From CAWDYA01 sp963806495 (lineage in GTDB: Bacteria > Acidobacteriota > Polarisedimenticolia > JACPZX01 > DASXTC01), in the NCBI GenBank assembly GCA_963806495.1, contig CAWDYA010000004.1, positions 186,001 through 250,000 of the forward strand: a DNA stretch of 64,000 nucleotides, read 5' to 3'. Each line of letters opens with the position of its first letter. The stretch's first letter is position 1. Both the position numbers and the translations under genes were made by a program. Below, piece by piece: positions 21,545 through 30,421 of the stretch. A model generated the notes under the pieces. It did no database searches and was not told the DNA's origin. It saw only the letters and a program-made list of their open reading frames with translations.

Positions 21545-21931
21545 TCATCCCCGGTTCAGCTCGATCGCGGGGCAGCGGTCCATCACCACCTCGAGCCCCG
21601 CGGCCCTCGCCCGCGCCGCAGCGTCGTGGTCGATGACGCCGAGCTGCATCCAGACCGCCTTCGCGCCGATGCGGATCGCCTCGTCGACGATCGGCCCGGC
21701 GAACTCGCTTCGGCGGAAGATATCCACCACCTCCACCGGAAACGGGATCGATGCGAGATCGGGATAACAGGTCTCGCCGAGCAGCTCGGTGTGATGGGGG
21801 TTCACCGGCACGATCCGGTAGCCGCGATCCTGCAGCAGCGCCGCCACCGAGTGAGATGGCCGCGACGCGTCCGGCGACAGACCCACCACGGCGAAGATGC
21901 GGTAGGCGTCGAGGATCTCCCTCGGGGTCAT
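21545..21931 (-). CDS. CoA-binding domain protein (YccU-like)
   Basis: This 128-residue Rossmann protein begins with FAVVGLSPDASRPSHSVAAL and continues with GYRIVPVNPHH and KAVWMQLGVIDHDAA, the pattern of the succinyl-CoA synthetase alpha-like CoA_binding_2 family. The start codon overlaps the pilT-like stop by four bases (ATGA), indicating coupling. Function is not established. Confidence 0.88.
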   Translation of the reverse strand: MTPREILDAYRIFAVVGLSPDASRPSHSVAALLQDRGYRIVPVNPHHTELLGETCYPDLASIPFPVEVVDIFRRSEFAGPIVDEAIRIGAKAVWMQLGVIDHDAAARARAAGLEVVMDRCPAIELNRG

Positions 21932-22989
21932 CGCAGTAGAGACTCCAGCTCGTCGCGGTGCACGGAGCGGGCCCGGGCCGCCTCGCGGCTGATGCGGCCG
22001 GCCCGCACGAGAGCGCCGAGCGAATCCTCCATCGTCTGCATGCCTGTGCTCTTGCTGGTGCCGATGGCGCTATAGAGCTGGTGCGTCTTCGAGGTGCGGA
22101 TCAGGTTTCGCACGGCATCGTTGGCGAGCAGGATCTCCACGGCCGGAACGCGCACGCCGCCCCCGGTGGTCGGCACCAGATGCTGAGCCACGACGCCGGT
22201 CAACGACAGGGCGAGCTGCTGTCGAACCTGATTCTGCTGGTGCGCGGGGAAGACGTCGATGATCCGGTCGATCGCCTGGCTGGTGTCGTTGGTGTGCATG
22301 GTGGAGAAGACCAGGTGACCCGTCTCCGCCGCGGTCAGCGCGATCGCGATCGTGTCGAGATCGCGCATTTCCCCGACGAGGATCACGTCCGGGTCCTGTC
22401 GAAGAGACTGCCTGAGCGCGTCGGCGAAGCTGGGAGCGTCGACACCGATCTCGATCTGCTCGACGACACCCCTGCGATGTCGGTGCCGGTACTCGACCGG
22501 GTTCTCGATCGTCACGATGTGCGCGGCCCGCTGCGTGTTGATCATGTCGATCAGGGTGGCCAGCGTGGTGGATTTGCCGGCGCCGGTCGGCCCGACGATC
22601 AGGACGAACCCGGTGTGCATCCCGGCGAAACGGCCGACCTGGGCGGGCAGGTTCAGGCTGGCGAAATCGGGGATCCCCTCGGGCAGCATCCGCAGCGAGG
22701 CCGCCACGCCGCCCTGGGTCCGGTGCAGGTTGCAACGGAAGCGTCCGATCCCCGCGCGGTCGAAGCAGAAATCCACCGCATCGCCCCGGCGGAAGGCGGC
22801 GCTGTCGTGCGGCGTGAGAAACGGGTTGAGCATGTCGGTGGCGTCATCGGCGCCCACCTCGGGGTGCGCCTCGAGGGGGTGGAGGTCGCCGTTCACCCGA
22901 ACCGTCGGTCTGGCGGCCGGAACCACCAGTAAATCCGATGCTTTACGGGTGACCGCTTCGGAGAGCAGGGCGTCCAGATCGAATGGCAT
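21928..22989 (-). CDS. PilT/PilU-like type IV pilus retraction ATPase
   Basis: This 353-residue hexameric secretion-type ATPase has Walker A GPTGAGKSTTLATLID, an Asp box with IVTIENPVEYRH, Walker B DVILVGEMRDLDTIAIAL and the His box TGHLVFSTMHTNDTSQAIDRI. The short N-terminal domain fits PilT/PilU rather than PilB. No pilin or PilC gene is in the window, so motility is inferred from family alone. It is transcribed divergently from the division cluster and leads into the CoA-binding gene. Confidence 0.9.
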   Translation of the reverse strand: MPFDLDALLSEAVTRKASDLLVVPAARPTVRVNGDLHPLEAHPEVGADDATDMLNPFLTPHDSAAFRRGDAVDFCFDRAGIGRFRCNLHRTQGGVAASLRMLPEGIPDFASLNLPAQVGRFAGMHTGFVLIVGPTGAGKSTTLATLIDMINTQRAAHIVTIENPVEYRHRHRRGVVEQIEIGVDAPSFADALRQSLRQDPDVILVGEMRDLDTIAIALTAAETGHLVFSTMHTNDTSQAIDRIIDVFPAHQQNQVRQQLALSLTGVVAQHLVPTTGGGVRVPAVEILLANDAVRNLIRTSKTHQLYSAIGTSKSTGMQTMEDSLGALVRAGRISREAARARSVHRDELESLLR

Positions 22990-23134
22990 GGTGGCAGTCT
23001 ACCAGAGGGATGGGTCGGGCGGATATACGAACCGCGGAATCAGCCCCTGCATGTGGTGGCGGAGCGTGAAGGCAGCCCCGCATCTAGCGACACCGAGCAC
23101 AGCGTAAATCCATGTGGTCGTGGCGGTTTTGGGC

Positions 23135-23163
23135 TTGACAGGCCGGGCCTTGCCGCGTACGAT
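23135..23163 (+). promoter_or_regulatory. Main promoter of the dcw cluster
   Basis: A perfect TTGACA (23135-23140) and TACGAT (23158-23163) are separated by 17 bases. Transcription should start near 23170, immediately upstream of the repeated boxes and 54 bases before the mraZ ATG. Confidence 0.8.
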
Positions 23164-23175
23164 AGCCCGCACGTG

Positions 23176-23205
23176 GTGGAGTAAAGTGGAGTGTAGTGGT
23201 CGGAT
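23176..23205 (+). promoter_or_regulatory. Three tandem MraZ-type boxes
   Basis: Three direct repeats begin with GTGG at exact 10-base intervals: GTGGAGTAAA (23176), GTGGAGTGTA (23186) and GTGGTCGGAT (23196), followed by GGGGCGGGGC. In other bacteria MraZ binds three or more short T/G-rich repeats with 10-base spacing in front of its own operon. Position just after the predicted start site fits autorepression. Binding is inferred, not shown. Confidence 0.7.
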
Positions 23206-23223
23206 GGGGCGGGGCGGGACCTC

Positions 23224-23667
23224 ATGCTTGATGGCAGCTTCACCGGAAAAGTGGACGACAAGGGGCGTGTCAAGGTGCCCTCCGAGTTCCGCCGCCGGAT
23301 CCTGGACCGGTACGACGACACGTCCTTCCATGTTACCAGCACCGATGGCAAATGTGCCCTTATTTATCCGATCCGCGTCTGGGAGGACGTCCTCGAGCGG
23401 ATCAGCACGGCCCCTCCTTCCAGGCGGTCGGTCGCCAAGTTCCGGCGCGCCACGAGCTATTACGGCCAGCCCGCCTCGATGGACCAGCAAGGGCGGGTAC
23501 TGATCCATCCCCGTCTCCGCGAGGCCGCGGGGATCGACGGCGAGGTCATCGTCCTGGGCCAGAACAACCACCTGGAAGTCTGGAACCACAAGAAGTTCCT
23601 GGATGATCTCCTTGGCAATCCTTTGAGCGACGAGGACAACGACGAACTGGCCAGCCTCGGCATCTGA
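23224..23667 (+). CDS. mraZ: Transcriptional regulator MraZ
   Basis: This is a 147-residue DNA-binding protein of the AbrB-like fold with two SpoVT/MraZ half-domains. The conserved segments are Asp-Asp-Lys-Gly-Arg-Val-Lys-Val-Pro at the start, and GRVLIHPRLREAAGI with a second D/E-x-x-G-R-V motif in the second half. MraZ forms rings and represses the dcw operon through tandem repeats. Candidate repeats lie directly upstream. It is the first gene of the cluster, and rsmH starts 21 bases after it. Confidence 0.95.
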   Translation: MLDGSFTGKVDDKGRVKVPSEFRRRILDRYDDTSFHVTSTDGKCALIYPIRVWEDVLERISTAPPSRRSVAKFRRATSYYGQPASMDQQGRVLIHPRLREAAGIDGEVIVLGQNNHLEVWNHKKFLDDLLGNPLSDEDNDELASLGI

Positions 23668-23688
23668 TCGAGGCGGCATGAGAGGAAC

Positions 23689-24762
23689 GTGCATCAGGAG
23701 ATCGCTGTCGCACAGACATCGCTGACTTCTTTCACCTACCGTGAGCCCTTCAGGCTGGCCGGGGGAGACGGGGATCAGGGCGCGGGACCCGCGAGGCAAC
23801 CCGGATATCCGGACTCCCCCGGCAACTCACCTTCCATCCATCGCTCCGTCATGCCGCGCGAGGTCCTCTCGCAGCTCGCGCCGGAGCGTGGCGGGCTGTA
23901 CGCCGACGCCACGGTGGGGATGGGCGGCCACGCCGAGATGATCCTGGAGGCGGCCGACGACACGCGGGTGATCGGTCTCGACAGAGATCGCGAATCGCTC
24001 GCGATCGCCACCGAGCGTCTCGCCCGTTTCGAGGAGCGCTTCATCCCGGTCCACGACGACTACAGGAGCCTGCCCGACGTGCTCGACAGGGTCGCGGGCG
24101 GCCACAGCGGATGTCTCGCGGGCGTCGTGGCGGATCTCGGCATCTCGTCGTACCAGCTCGCGGCCGAAGGACGGGGCTTCTCGTTCCAGCGTGACGAGCC
24201 GCTCGATATGCGGATGGATCGCTCGGGCGGCCGCAACGCCGCGGACATCCTCGCGGAGGAGCCCGAGGAGGAGATCGCACGCATCCTGTTCGAGTACGGC
24301 GAGGAGCGTCACGCACGCCGGATCGCGCGGGGCATCACGGCCCGCAGGCGCGACGAGCCGATCAGGACCACCGGCGATCTCGCTCGTCTGGTCGAACGCA
24401 TCAACCCGCGGCGAGGCAGCCGCATCCACCCCGCAACGCGCGTTTTCCAGGCGCTGCGGATCGCCGTCAACCAGGAGCTCGACGGCATCGAAGGTTTCGT
24501 TCTCGACTCGGTCGAGGCGTTACAGGCCCGGGGGAGGCTCGTCACTCTCACGTTTCACTCCCTCGAAGACCGCCTCATCAAGACGTCCCTGCGCAAGCTC
24601 AGTCACCGCTGCTCCTGCCCCCGGAGCCTCCCCCGCTGCGCCTGTGGCACGCCCGACCTTGTCGTTCTGCTGAATCGCAAACCGCTGCGTCCCTCCGACG
24701 AGGAGGTCGCGTCCAATCCGCGCTCGAGGAGCGCGAAGCTGCGCGCCGCCGAGAAGATCTGA
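23689..24762 (+). CDS. rsmH: 16S rRNA (cytosine1402-N4)-methyltransferase RsmH (MraW)
   Basis: This SAM-dependent enzyme methylates N4 of C1402 in 16S rRNA. Supporting motifs are YADATVGMGGHAEMIL (SAM site), VVADLGISSYQL, GFSFQRDEPLDMRMD and LTFHSLEDRLIK. Family proteins usually start a few residues before the His-x-x-Val of HRSVMPREVL. Here a 50-residue, Gly/Pro-rich N-terminal extension precedes that point if GTG 23689 is used. An ATG start at 23850 would lose the conserved His, so the extension is probably real, though unconserved. Confidence 0.93.
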   Translation: MHQEIAVAQTSLTSFTYREPFRLAGGDGDQGAGPARQPGYPDSPGNSPSIHRSVMPREVLSQLAPERGGLYADATVGMGGHAEMILEAADDTRVIGLDRDRESLAIATERLARFEERFIPVHDDYRSLPDVLDRVAGGHSGCLAGVVADLGISSYQLAAEGRGFSFQRDEPLDMRMDRSGGRNAADILAEEPEEEIARILFEYGEERHARRIARGITARRRDEPIRTTGDLARLVERINPRRGSRIHPATRVFQALRIAVNQELDGIEGFVLDSVEALQARGRLVTLTFHSLEDRLIKTSLRKLSHRCSCPRSLPRCACGTPDLVVLLNRKPLRPSDEEVASNPRSRSAKLRAAEKI

Positions 24763-24785
24763 AGCGACCGCGAGGTAGTCCGACG

Positions 24786-25226
24786 ATGAAGAGCCACGGC
24801 AGCCTGCCCGCACTCAACGGCCGACTCGTGATGGAGCTCGACCGCGGACGCGTGCGCGAGCTGCTGATGGTGGTCGCGCTATCGGCGCTGATGCTCCTGC
24901 CGCTGCTGGTATACGTCTGGCTCAACACCGAGTGGATTCAGAGCGGCTACCGGCTCGAGCAGCTCAAGAACGAGCGGGACCACCTCGTGGAGGCCCAGCA
25001 TCAGCTCCGTCTCGAGCGGGCATCGCTGCAGAACCTGACACGCATCGAGGCGGTGGCCACCGGGCAACTCGGTCTCGCGCAGCCGCCCGTGGGGACCGTC
25101 CTGCTCGTGGACACGAAGCATCTGAAACCGGCGCCGGCGCCCGCGCACGGCAGGCTGGCCCGTGCGGGATCCGGAACGGGAGCGGACGGGGGGGAGCGCG
25201 ATGCTTCAGACATCGGTACGAATTGA
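24786..25226 (+). CDS. ftsL: Cell division protein FtsL-like
   Basis: This 146-residue bitopic protein has one transmembrane helix (residues about 28-45), then a coiled-coil of about 40 residues with heptad-like Leu/Glu pattern, then a Pro/Gly-rich tail. Sequence similarity to FtsL is too low to recognise by motif. Assignment rests on topology and position between rsmH and ftsI. The start could be the internal ATG at 24831, 15 codons later. It overlaps ftsI by 26 bases. Confidence 0.75.
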   Translation: MKSHGSLPALNGRLVMELDRGRVRELLMVVALSALMLLPLLVYVWLNTEWIQSGYRLEQLKNERDHLVEAQHQLRLERASLQNLTRIEAVATGQLGLAQPPVGTVLLVDTKHLKPAPAPAHGRLARAGSGTGADGGERDASDIGTN

Positions 25227-27447
25227 TCGCGCCGCCGTGAGACGCCGCATCGTCGTCCTGGCGATGGGGGTGTTCTGCTGGGCCCTCTGCATGGGGTACC
25301 GGCTGGTCGACCTGCAGGTTCTCCGCTCCGGCGAGATGCGCGCCCAGGCCCGCCGGCAGCAGGAACAGGTGATCTCGCTGGATGCGCGCCGTGGTCTGCT
25401 CTACGATCGCGACGGCCGAGAGCTCGCGATGAGCATCGAGGTCGACTCGATCGTGGCGGTGCCCTCCGCGATCGAGGATCCGGCGGCCACGGCCGCCCGG
25501 CTTTCCCCCGTCCTCGACCCCGCGCGAGGCCGCACGCAGAAGGCGATCGCGGCCCTGACCGAGAGGCTGACCGGCGACGGTATGTTCGTCTGGGTCAGAC
25601 GGAAGGTGGATCCCGGTGTCCGGGCCGCCGTGGAGCAGCTCGACCTCAAGGGGATCACCTTCGTGCGGGAGCACAAACGGTTCTACCCTCACGGCGGCCT
25701 GGCCGCCCATGCGATCGGCTGGGCCGGGATGGACAACAAGGGGATGGCGGGCCTGGAGCTGTACCTGGACGACCGGATCAGGGGCCGGAACGGCCAGCTC
25801 TTCGCGCTGCGTGACGCGCGCGGCAAGAAGTTCCTCAAGGTCACACGCCGCGAGCCGACCCCCGGAGACGGCGTCGTGCTGACGATCGACGAGGCGATTC
25901 AGCACATCACCGAGCGGGAGCTGCACCAGGCGATGGAGGACACGGGGGCCGCCGCCGGCACGGCGATCGTCCTGGACCCGGCGACCGGCGACGTGCTGGC
26001 GATGGCCAACGAGCCGACGTACAACCCGAACAAGCCGGGAGAGTCCACCGCCGAGCAGCGCAGGAACCGGGCGATCCTCGATGCGTACGAGCCCGGCTCG
26101 ACCTTCAAGGTGGTGACGATGGCGGCGGCGCTGGAACAGGGCCTCGTGCGCCCCACGGAGGTGATCGACTGCCAGAACGGCGCGATCCGCGTGGGCCGGG
26201 CGGTGCTCCACGACCACAAGCCGTTCGGCATGCTCACGGCCACCGAGATCCTCGAGCATTCCAGCAACGTGGGCGCAATCAAGATCGGCCTGCGTCTGCC
26301 GCAGGACGCTTTCTACGACACGATCCGCAGCTTCGGCTTCGGCGAGAAGACGGGTATCGAGATGCCCGCCGAGTCGCGCGGCATCCTCCGCGCCCCCGAC
26401 GACTGGTCCGGCCTGTCGCAGGCCACCATGTCGTTCGGCCAGGAGATCGGGGTTACGCCCCTGCAGCTCGTCACGGCGATAGCGGCGGTGGCGAACGGGG
26501 GCGTGCTGCAGCCGCCACGCGCGATCCTCAGGACGCTCGACCCGGAGGGCCGCGTGATCGAGGCCACGCAGCCGCGCGAGCCACGCCGGATCATCAGCGA
26601 GCGGACCGCCGAGTCGCTGCGCCGGATGATGATGACGGTCGTGGACGACGGGACGGCGAAAGCCGCCCGGATGCCGGGCTACTCGATCGCGGGCAAGACC
26701 GGCACAGCGCAGAAGATCGGCCCGGGCGGCGGATACGATCCGAACCGGTTCGTGGCGTCGTTCGTCGGGTTCGTCCCCGCGTCGCGGCCGGCGCTGACCA
26801 TCCTGGTGGTGCTCGACGAGCCGCGCGGCTCGATGTACCACGGCGGCGACATCGCGGCGCCGGTGTTTCGCCGGATCGCGCTGCCCGCGCTGAGGTACCT
26901 CGGCGTGCCTCCCGAGGACGGACGGCTGATCGAGGAGGGTGACGAGCCGACACTGACGGCGTCCGCGCATGCCCGGCGCTGGATCGAGCCGCTCCCGATC
27001 GACGAGAAGGAACGCAGGGCCGAGCAGGAGCGGCACCGCCGCGAAGCCGAGCAGCGCGAGAAGAACCGCGCCCGCGGTGACGATGATGATTCGGAGACGA
27101 TGGTGGTGCCCGCGAAGAAGCCGCTTCCCGCCCCCGGCGCCATGGTCCGCGGTGACGGCGTACTGGTGGCCGATCTGCAGGGTTACTCGCTGCGGCGGGC
27201 GGTGGGGTATCTGTCGCGCGCGGGACTGCGGGCGCGAATCGAGCCGGGCGACGGAACCGATGCATACGACGGCGTCGTCGTCGCCCAGGAACCCGAAGCC
27301 GGCGCTCTGATGGCGCCCGGCGGGGAGGTCACGTTGCGGCCCGGACGATTCGCACTCGTCCCGCCGGAGGAAGCAGACGAGGAGATCGAGACAGGGGATC
27401 CCGCGGCACGGGCCGCGGTCGCGCGGGCCCGCCGCTCGATGCGCTGA
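25201..27447 (+). CDS. ftsI: Division-specific penicillin-binding protein FtsI with C-terminal PASTA domain
   Basis: This is a septal peptidoglycan transpeptidase of 748 residues. It has an N-terminal membrane anchor (residues about 15-35), a dimerisation domain, and a transpeptidase domain with the SxxK serine at 300 (EPGSTFKV), SSN at 354-356 and the KTGT lysine at 499. A Lys/Glu-rich linker (residues about 600-630) leads to one PASTA module (residues about 635-705). PASTA modules on FtsI/PBP2x proteins are best known from Gram-positives, so their presence in a diderm is notable. ATG 25201 has a GGGAG site and overlaps ftsL. Confidence 0.93.
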   Translation: MLQTSVRIDRAAVRRRIVVLAMGVFCWALCMGYRLVDLQVLRSGEMRAQARRQQEQVISLDARRGLLYDRDGRELAMSIEVDSIVAVPSAIEDPAATAARLSPVLDPARGRTQKAIAALTERLTGDGMFVWVRRKVDPGVRAAVEQLDLKGITFVREHKRFYPHGGLAAHAIGWAGMDNKGMAGLELYLDDRIRGRNGQLFALRDARGKKFLKVTRREPTPGDGVVLTIDEAIQHITERELHQAMEDTGAAAGTAIVLDPATGDVLAMANEPTYNPNKPGESTAEQRRNRAILDAYEPGSTFKVVTMAAALEQGLVRPTEVIDCQNGAIRVGRAVLHDHKPFGMLTATEILEHSSNVGAIKIGLRLPQDAFYDTIRSFGFGEKTGIEMPAESRGILRAPDDWSGLSQATMSFGQEIGVTPLQLVTAIAAVANGGVLQPPRAILRTLDPEGRVIEATQPREPRRIISERTAESLRRMMMTVVDDGTAKAARMPGYSIAGKTGTAQKIGPGGGYDPNRFVASFVGFVPASRPALTILVVLDEPRGSMYHGGDIAAPVFRRIALPALRYLGVPPEDGRLIEEGDEPTLTASAHARRWIEPLPIDEKERRAEQERHRREAEQREKNRARGDDDDSETMVVPAKKPLPAPGAMVRGDGVLVADLQGYSLRRAVGYLSRAGLRARIEPGDGTDAYDGVVVAQEPEAGALMAPGGEVTLRPGRFALVPPEEADEEIETGDPAARAAVARARRSMR

Positions 27448-27449
27448 AG

Positions 27450-29000
27450 ATGTTCATCCGGGAGCTGCTGTCCGGGGTGCCGCACCGGTGGTTGCGCGGC
27501 GAGGATGACGTGGAGATCACGGCCGTGACGCACGACTCGCGGCAGGCGGCGCCGGGCGCCGTCTTCGTCGCGGTCGAAGGCGCGAAGGCGGACGGCGCGC
27601 GTTTCGCGCGCGAAGCGCTGGCGCGCGGCGCAGCGGCGGTGGTGATCGGCCGCCGGCAGGAGGAGGCCCCGGAGCTGTCGGGGGCGGGCCGGCTGATCGA
27701 GGTGGAGGACCAGCGGATCGCGCTGGCCGTGATGGCCCGCAACCTCTACGGTCGCGTCGACGAGACGCTTCCGGTGGTGGGGGTGACGGGGACGAACGGC
27801 AAGACGACGACCTGCAGCATCCTGGCGTCCATCCTCGAGGCGGCGGGAATCCGGGCCGGCACGCTCGGCACGGTGAGCTATCGGCTCGGAGGCGAGGAGA
27901 TCGCGGCGGGGCGCACGACGCCCGAAGCGCCCGACATCCACCGCTACCTGGCGGCGATGTCGGACGCGGGATGTGGCGCCTGCGTGATGGAGGTCTCGTC
28001 GCACGCGCTGGACCTGGCGAGGGTTCACGCGATGAAGTTCGCGGTGGCGGTGTTCACGAACCTCACCAGGGATCACCTGGACCACCATCGCGACATGGAA
28101 CGGTACTACCGGGCAAAGGCGACGCTGTTTCAGGATCTCGAGCCGCCCGCCGTGGCGGTCGTCAACGTCGACGATTCCTACGGGCGCCGGCTGGCGACGG
28201 AGCTGGCGGCGCACGATGCGGCGAAGCGTGTCGGGGTCATCGGCTACGGCGCGGCGCCCGACGCGACGATACGGCTGACGTCTCTCGTGTTCGACGAGGG
28301 CGGGTGCCGGCTCACGCTGCAGGCTCCCGAAGGGGAGCGCCGGCTGGCCTCGTCGCTGCTGGGACGGCCCAACGGGTACAACGTGACGGCGGCCGCGGCC
28401 GCCGGAAGGGCCATGGGGATCGGATGGGAGGCGATCGAGGCGGGCGTCGCGGCCGCGCGGCGCGTGCCGGGCCGGATGGAGCCGGTTGCGGTCGCCGCCG
28501 ACACGGGACGACAGAAGTTCTCGGTGGTGGTCGACTACGCGCACACCGACGACGCGCTGAGAGGCCTGCTCGAGACCGTCCGGGAGATGACACGCGGCCG
28601 GGTGATCGTGGTGTTCGGGTGCGGCGGGGATCGGGACCGCAGCAAGCGGCCGCTGATGGGCGCGCACGCGGCGAGGCTGGCCGACCTGGTGTTCGTGACG
28701 TCGGACAACCCGCGCAGCGAGCGGCCCGAGTCGATCATCGAGGAGATCCTGGCAGGCATGCCGGGAAGTGGCGGGCAGGACGAAGCCGGTGCCGGCCGGA
28801 TCCGGGTGGATCCGGATCGACTCCGGTCGATCGAGGCGGCCATCGGGGCCGCGCGGCCGGGCGACACGGTCGTCATAGCGGGGAAGGGGCATGAGACTCA
28901 GCAGATCATCGGCAGCCGCGTACTACCGTTCGACGACCGGGAGGCCGCCCGTGCGGCCCTCGAGAAGCGCCTGGGCCAGGAGGGCGCCGATGTCCCTTGA
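27450..29000 (+). CDS. murE: UDP-MurNAc-tripeptide synthetase MurE
   Basis: This ATP-dependent ligase adds the third residue of the peptidoglycan stem in the cytoplasm. It has an N-terminal UDP-binding domain, Walker-type GVTGTNGKTTTCSIL, the EVSSHALDLARV segment, a carbamylated-lysine region and the DNPRSERPESI motif, which marks enzymes adding meso-diaminopimelate. It has 516 residues and starts two bases after the ftsI stop. Its 3' end overlaps murF by 11 bases. Confidence 0.95.
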   Translation: MFIRELLSGVPHRWLRGEDDVEITAVTHDSRQAAPGAVFVAVEGAKADGARFAREALARGAAAVVIGRRQEEAPELSGAGRLIEVEDQRIALAVMARNLYGRVDETLPVVGVTGTNGKTTTCSILASILEAAGIRAGTLGTVSYRLGGEEIAAGRTTPEAPDIHRYLAAMSDAGCGACVMEVSSHALDLARVHAMKFAVAVFTNLTRDHLDHHRDMERYYRAKATLFQDLEPPAVAVVNVDDSYGRRLATELAAHDAAKRVGVIGYGAAPDATIRLTSLVFDEGGCRLTLQAPEGERRLASSLLGRPNGYNVTAAAAAGRAMGIGWEAIEAGVAAARRVPGRMEPVAVAADTGRQKFSVVVDYAHTDDALRGLLETVREMTRGRVIVVFGCGGDRDRSKRPLMGAHAARLADLVFVTSDNPRSERPESIIEEILAGMPGSGGQDEAGAGRIRVDPDRLRSIEAAIGAARPGDTVVIAGKGHETQQIIGSRVLPFDDREAARAALEKRLGQEGADVP

Positions 29001-30415
29001 GCGCCCGCAGGGCATGACGCTGAAGGAGATCGCCGAGGCCGTCGGCGGGACGCTGCGCGGGCCGGGCGACGCCGTGCCCACGGGTTTCTCGATCGACTCG
29101 CGCACGATCCGGCCCGGCGATCTGTTCTTCGCCATCGTCGGACCCAACCACGACGGACATCGTTTCGTCGCCGACGTGGCGGCGAAGGGTGCCGCGGGTC
29201 TCGTGGTCTCGGACGTCTCCGCGCTGCCGGCCGGGGGTCCGTCCCCGGCGGCGATCGTGGTGGGCGACACGCTGCGCGCGCTGCAGGATCTCGCAGCCGG
29301 GGTGCGCCGCCGGCTGCCGGTGAAGGTGGTGGCGATTACCGGCTCCGCGGGCAAGACCACGACCAAGGAGATGACGCGGCAGGTGCTCGAGGCGGCCTTC
29401 TCCGTTCACGCCTCGAGGGGAAACCTCAACAACCTGTACGGCTGCCCGCTCTCGCTGCTCGAGCTGCAGCCCGTGCACCAGATCTCTGTGCTGGAGATGG
29501 GGATGAGCTACCACGGCGAGCTGACGCGGCTCGCCGAGGTCGCCGACCCGGACATCGGAATCCTGACAAACGTCTCGGGAGCGCATCTGGCCCACTTCGA
29601 GTCGCTCGACGACGTCGCCTCGGCAAAGGGCGAGCTGTTCGCGGGCATGAGGGAGAACTCGATCGGGATCTTCAACAACGACGACGAGCGGTGCCGTCGC
29701 ATCATGGGCTCGTTCAAGGGATACGCGTTCACCTTCGGCATCGAGCACGCCGCCGATCTGACGGCCGCCGACTATCGCACGGTCGGGCTCGACGGGGCCA
29801 CCTTCGAGGTGCGGCACGAGCACAACGGCGGCTCGCGGCGCGTCGCGGTGAGGACGCAGTTCGTGGGACTGCACCATGTCTACAACGCGCTGGCGGCGAT
29901 GAGCGCGGGATACATGCTCGGCATCGCCCTGGAGGACATGGCGACGAAGCTGGAACAGCTCGTGCCGCTGGGGATGCGCGGGCGGGTGCTGCGTCTGAAC
30001 CAGTCGGTGAGAGTTCTCGACGACTCGTACAACTCGAACCCCGCCGCCGCACGGTTCGCCGTTCAGGTGCTGGCCGGCGCCGAGCCCCAGGCCGCCTCCG
30101 GACGCCGCGTCCTTGTGTTCGGCGACATGCTGGAGCTGGGCCCGGGAGAAGTCGAGGCTCACCGTGAGATTGGCCGCACGATCGCCGCCTCACCCATCGA
30201 GGTGGTGGTGGGTGTCGGCGCGCTGGCGAAGGAAACGGTCGATGCGATCGAGGGGCGTGGCCGGGAAACGCACCACTTCGCCACCTCGATCGAGGCGGCG
30301 GAGTTACATGGTGGAGCAGACGCGTCCGGGCGACGTCGTGCTGGTGAAGGGCTCGCGCGGCGTGGCGCTCGAGAGGATCGTGAAGGCGTTGACGGAGCGA
30401 TTCGGAGAGGAATGA
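28990..30415 (+). CDS. murF: UDP-MurNAc-tripeptide:D-Ala-D-Ala ligase MurF, one +1 frameshift
   Basis: This is the last cytoplasmic ligase of the stem peptide. It has VVAITGSAGKTTTKEM (P-loop), SVHASRGNLNNLYGCPLSLL, LEMGMSYHGEL, NVSGAHLAHFESLDDVASAKGEL and VLDDSYNSNPAA. The frame is correct to about 30298. The conserved end (RPGDVVLVKGSRGVALERIV) is read in the next frame to the stop at 30415. One surplus base in 30298-30306 (for example the T doubled at 30304-30305) accounts for this. The ATG at 28990 lies inside the murE end. Total about 474 residues, normal for MurF. Confidence 0.92.
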
Positions 30416-30421
30416 CACGGG

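Noticed and set aside
23740..23850. A small separate gene between mraZ and rsmH
   Set aside because: The stretch is in frame with rsmH and has no stop or ribosome site of its own; an N-terminal extension is simpler.
24964..27036. 690-codon open frame on the minus strand opposite ftsI
   Set aside because: It is an Arg/His/Gly-rich antisense shadow of the transpeptidase gene, with no start context and no domain.
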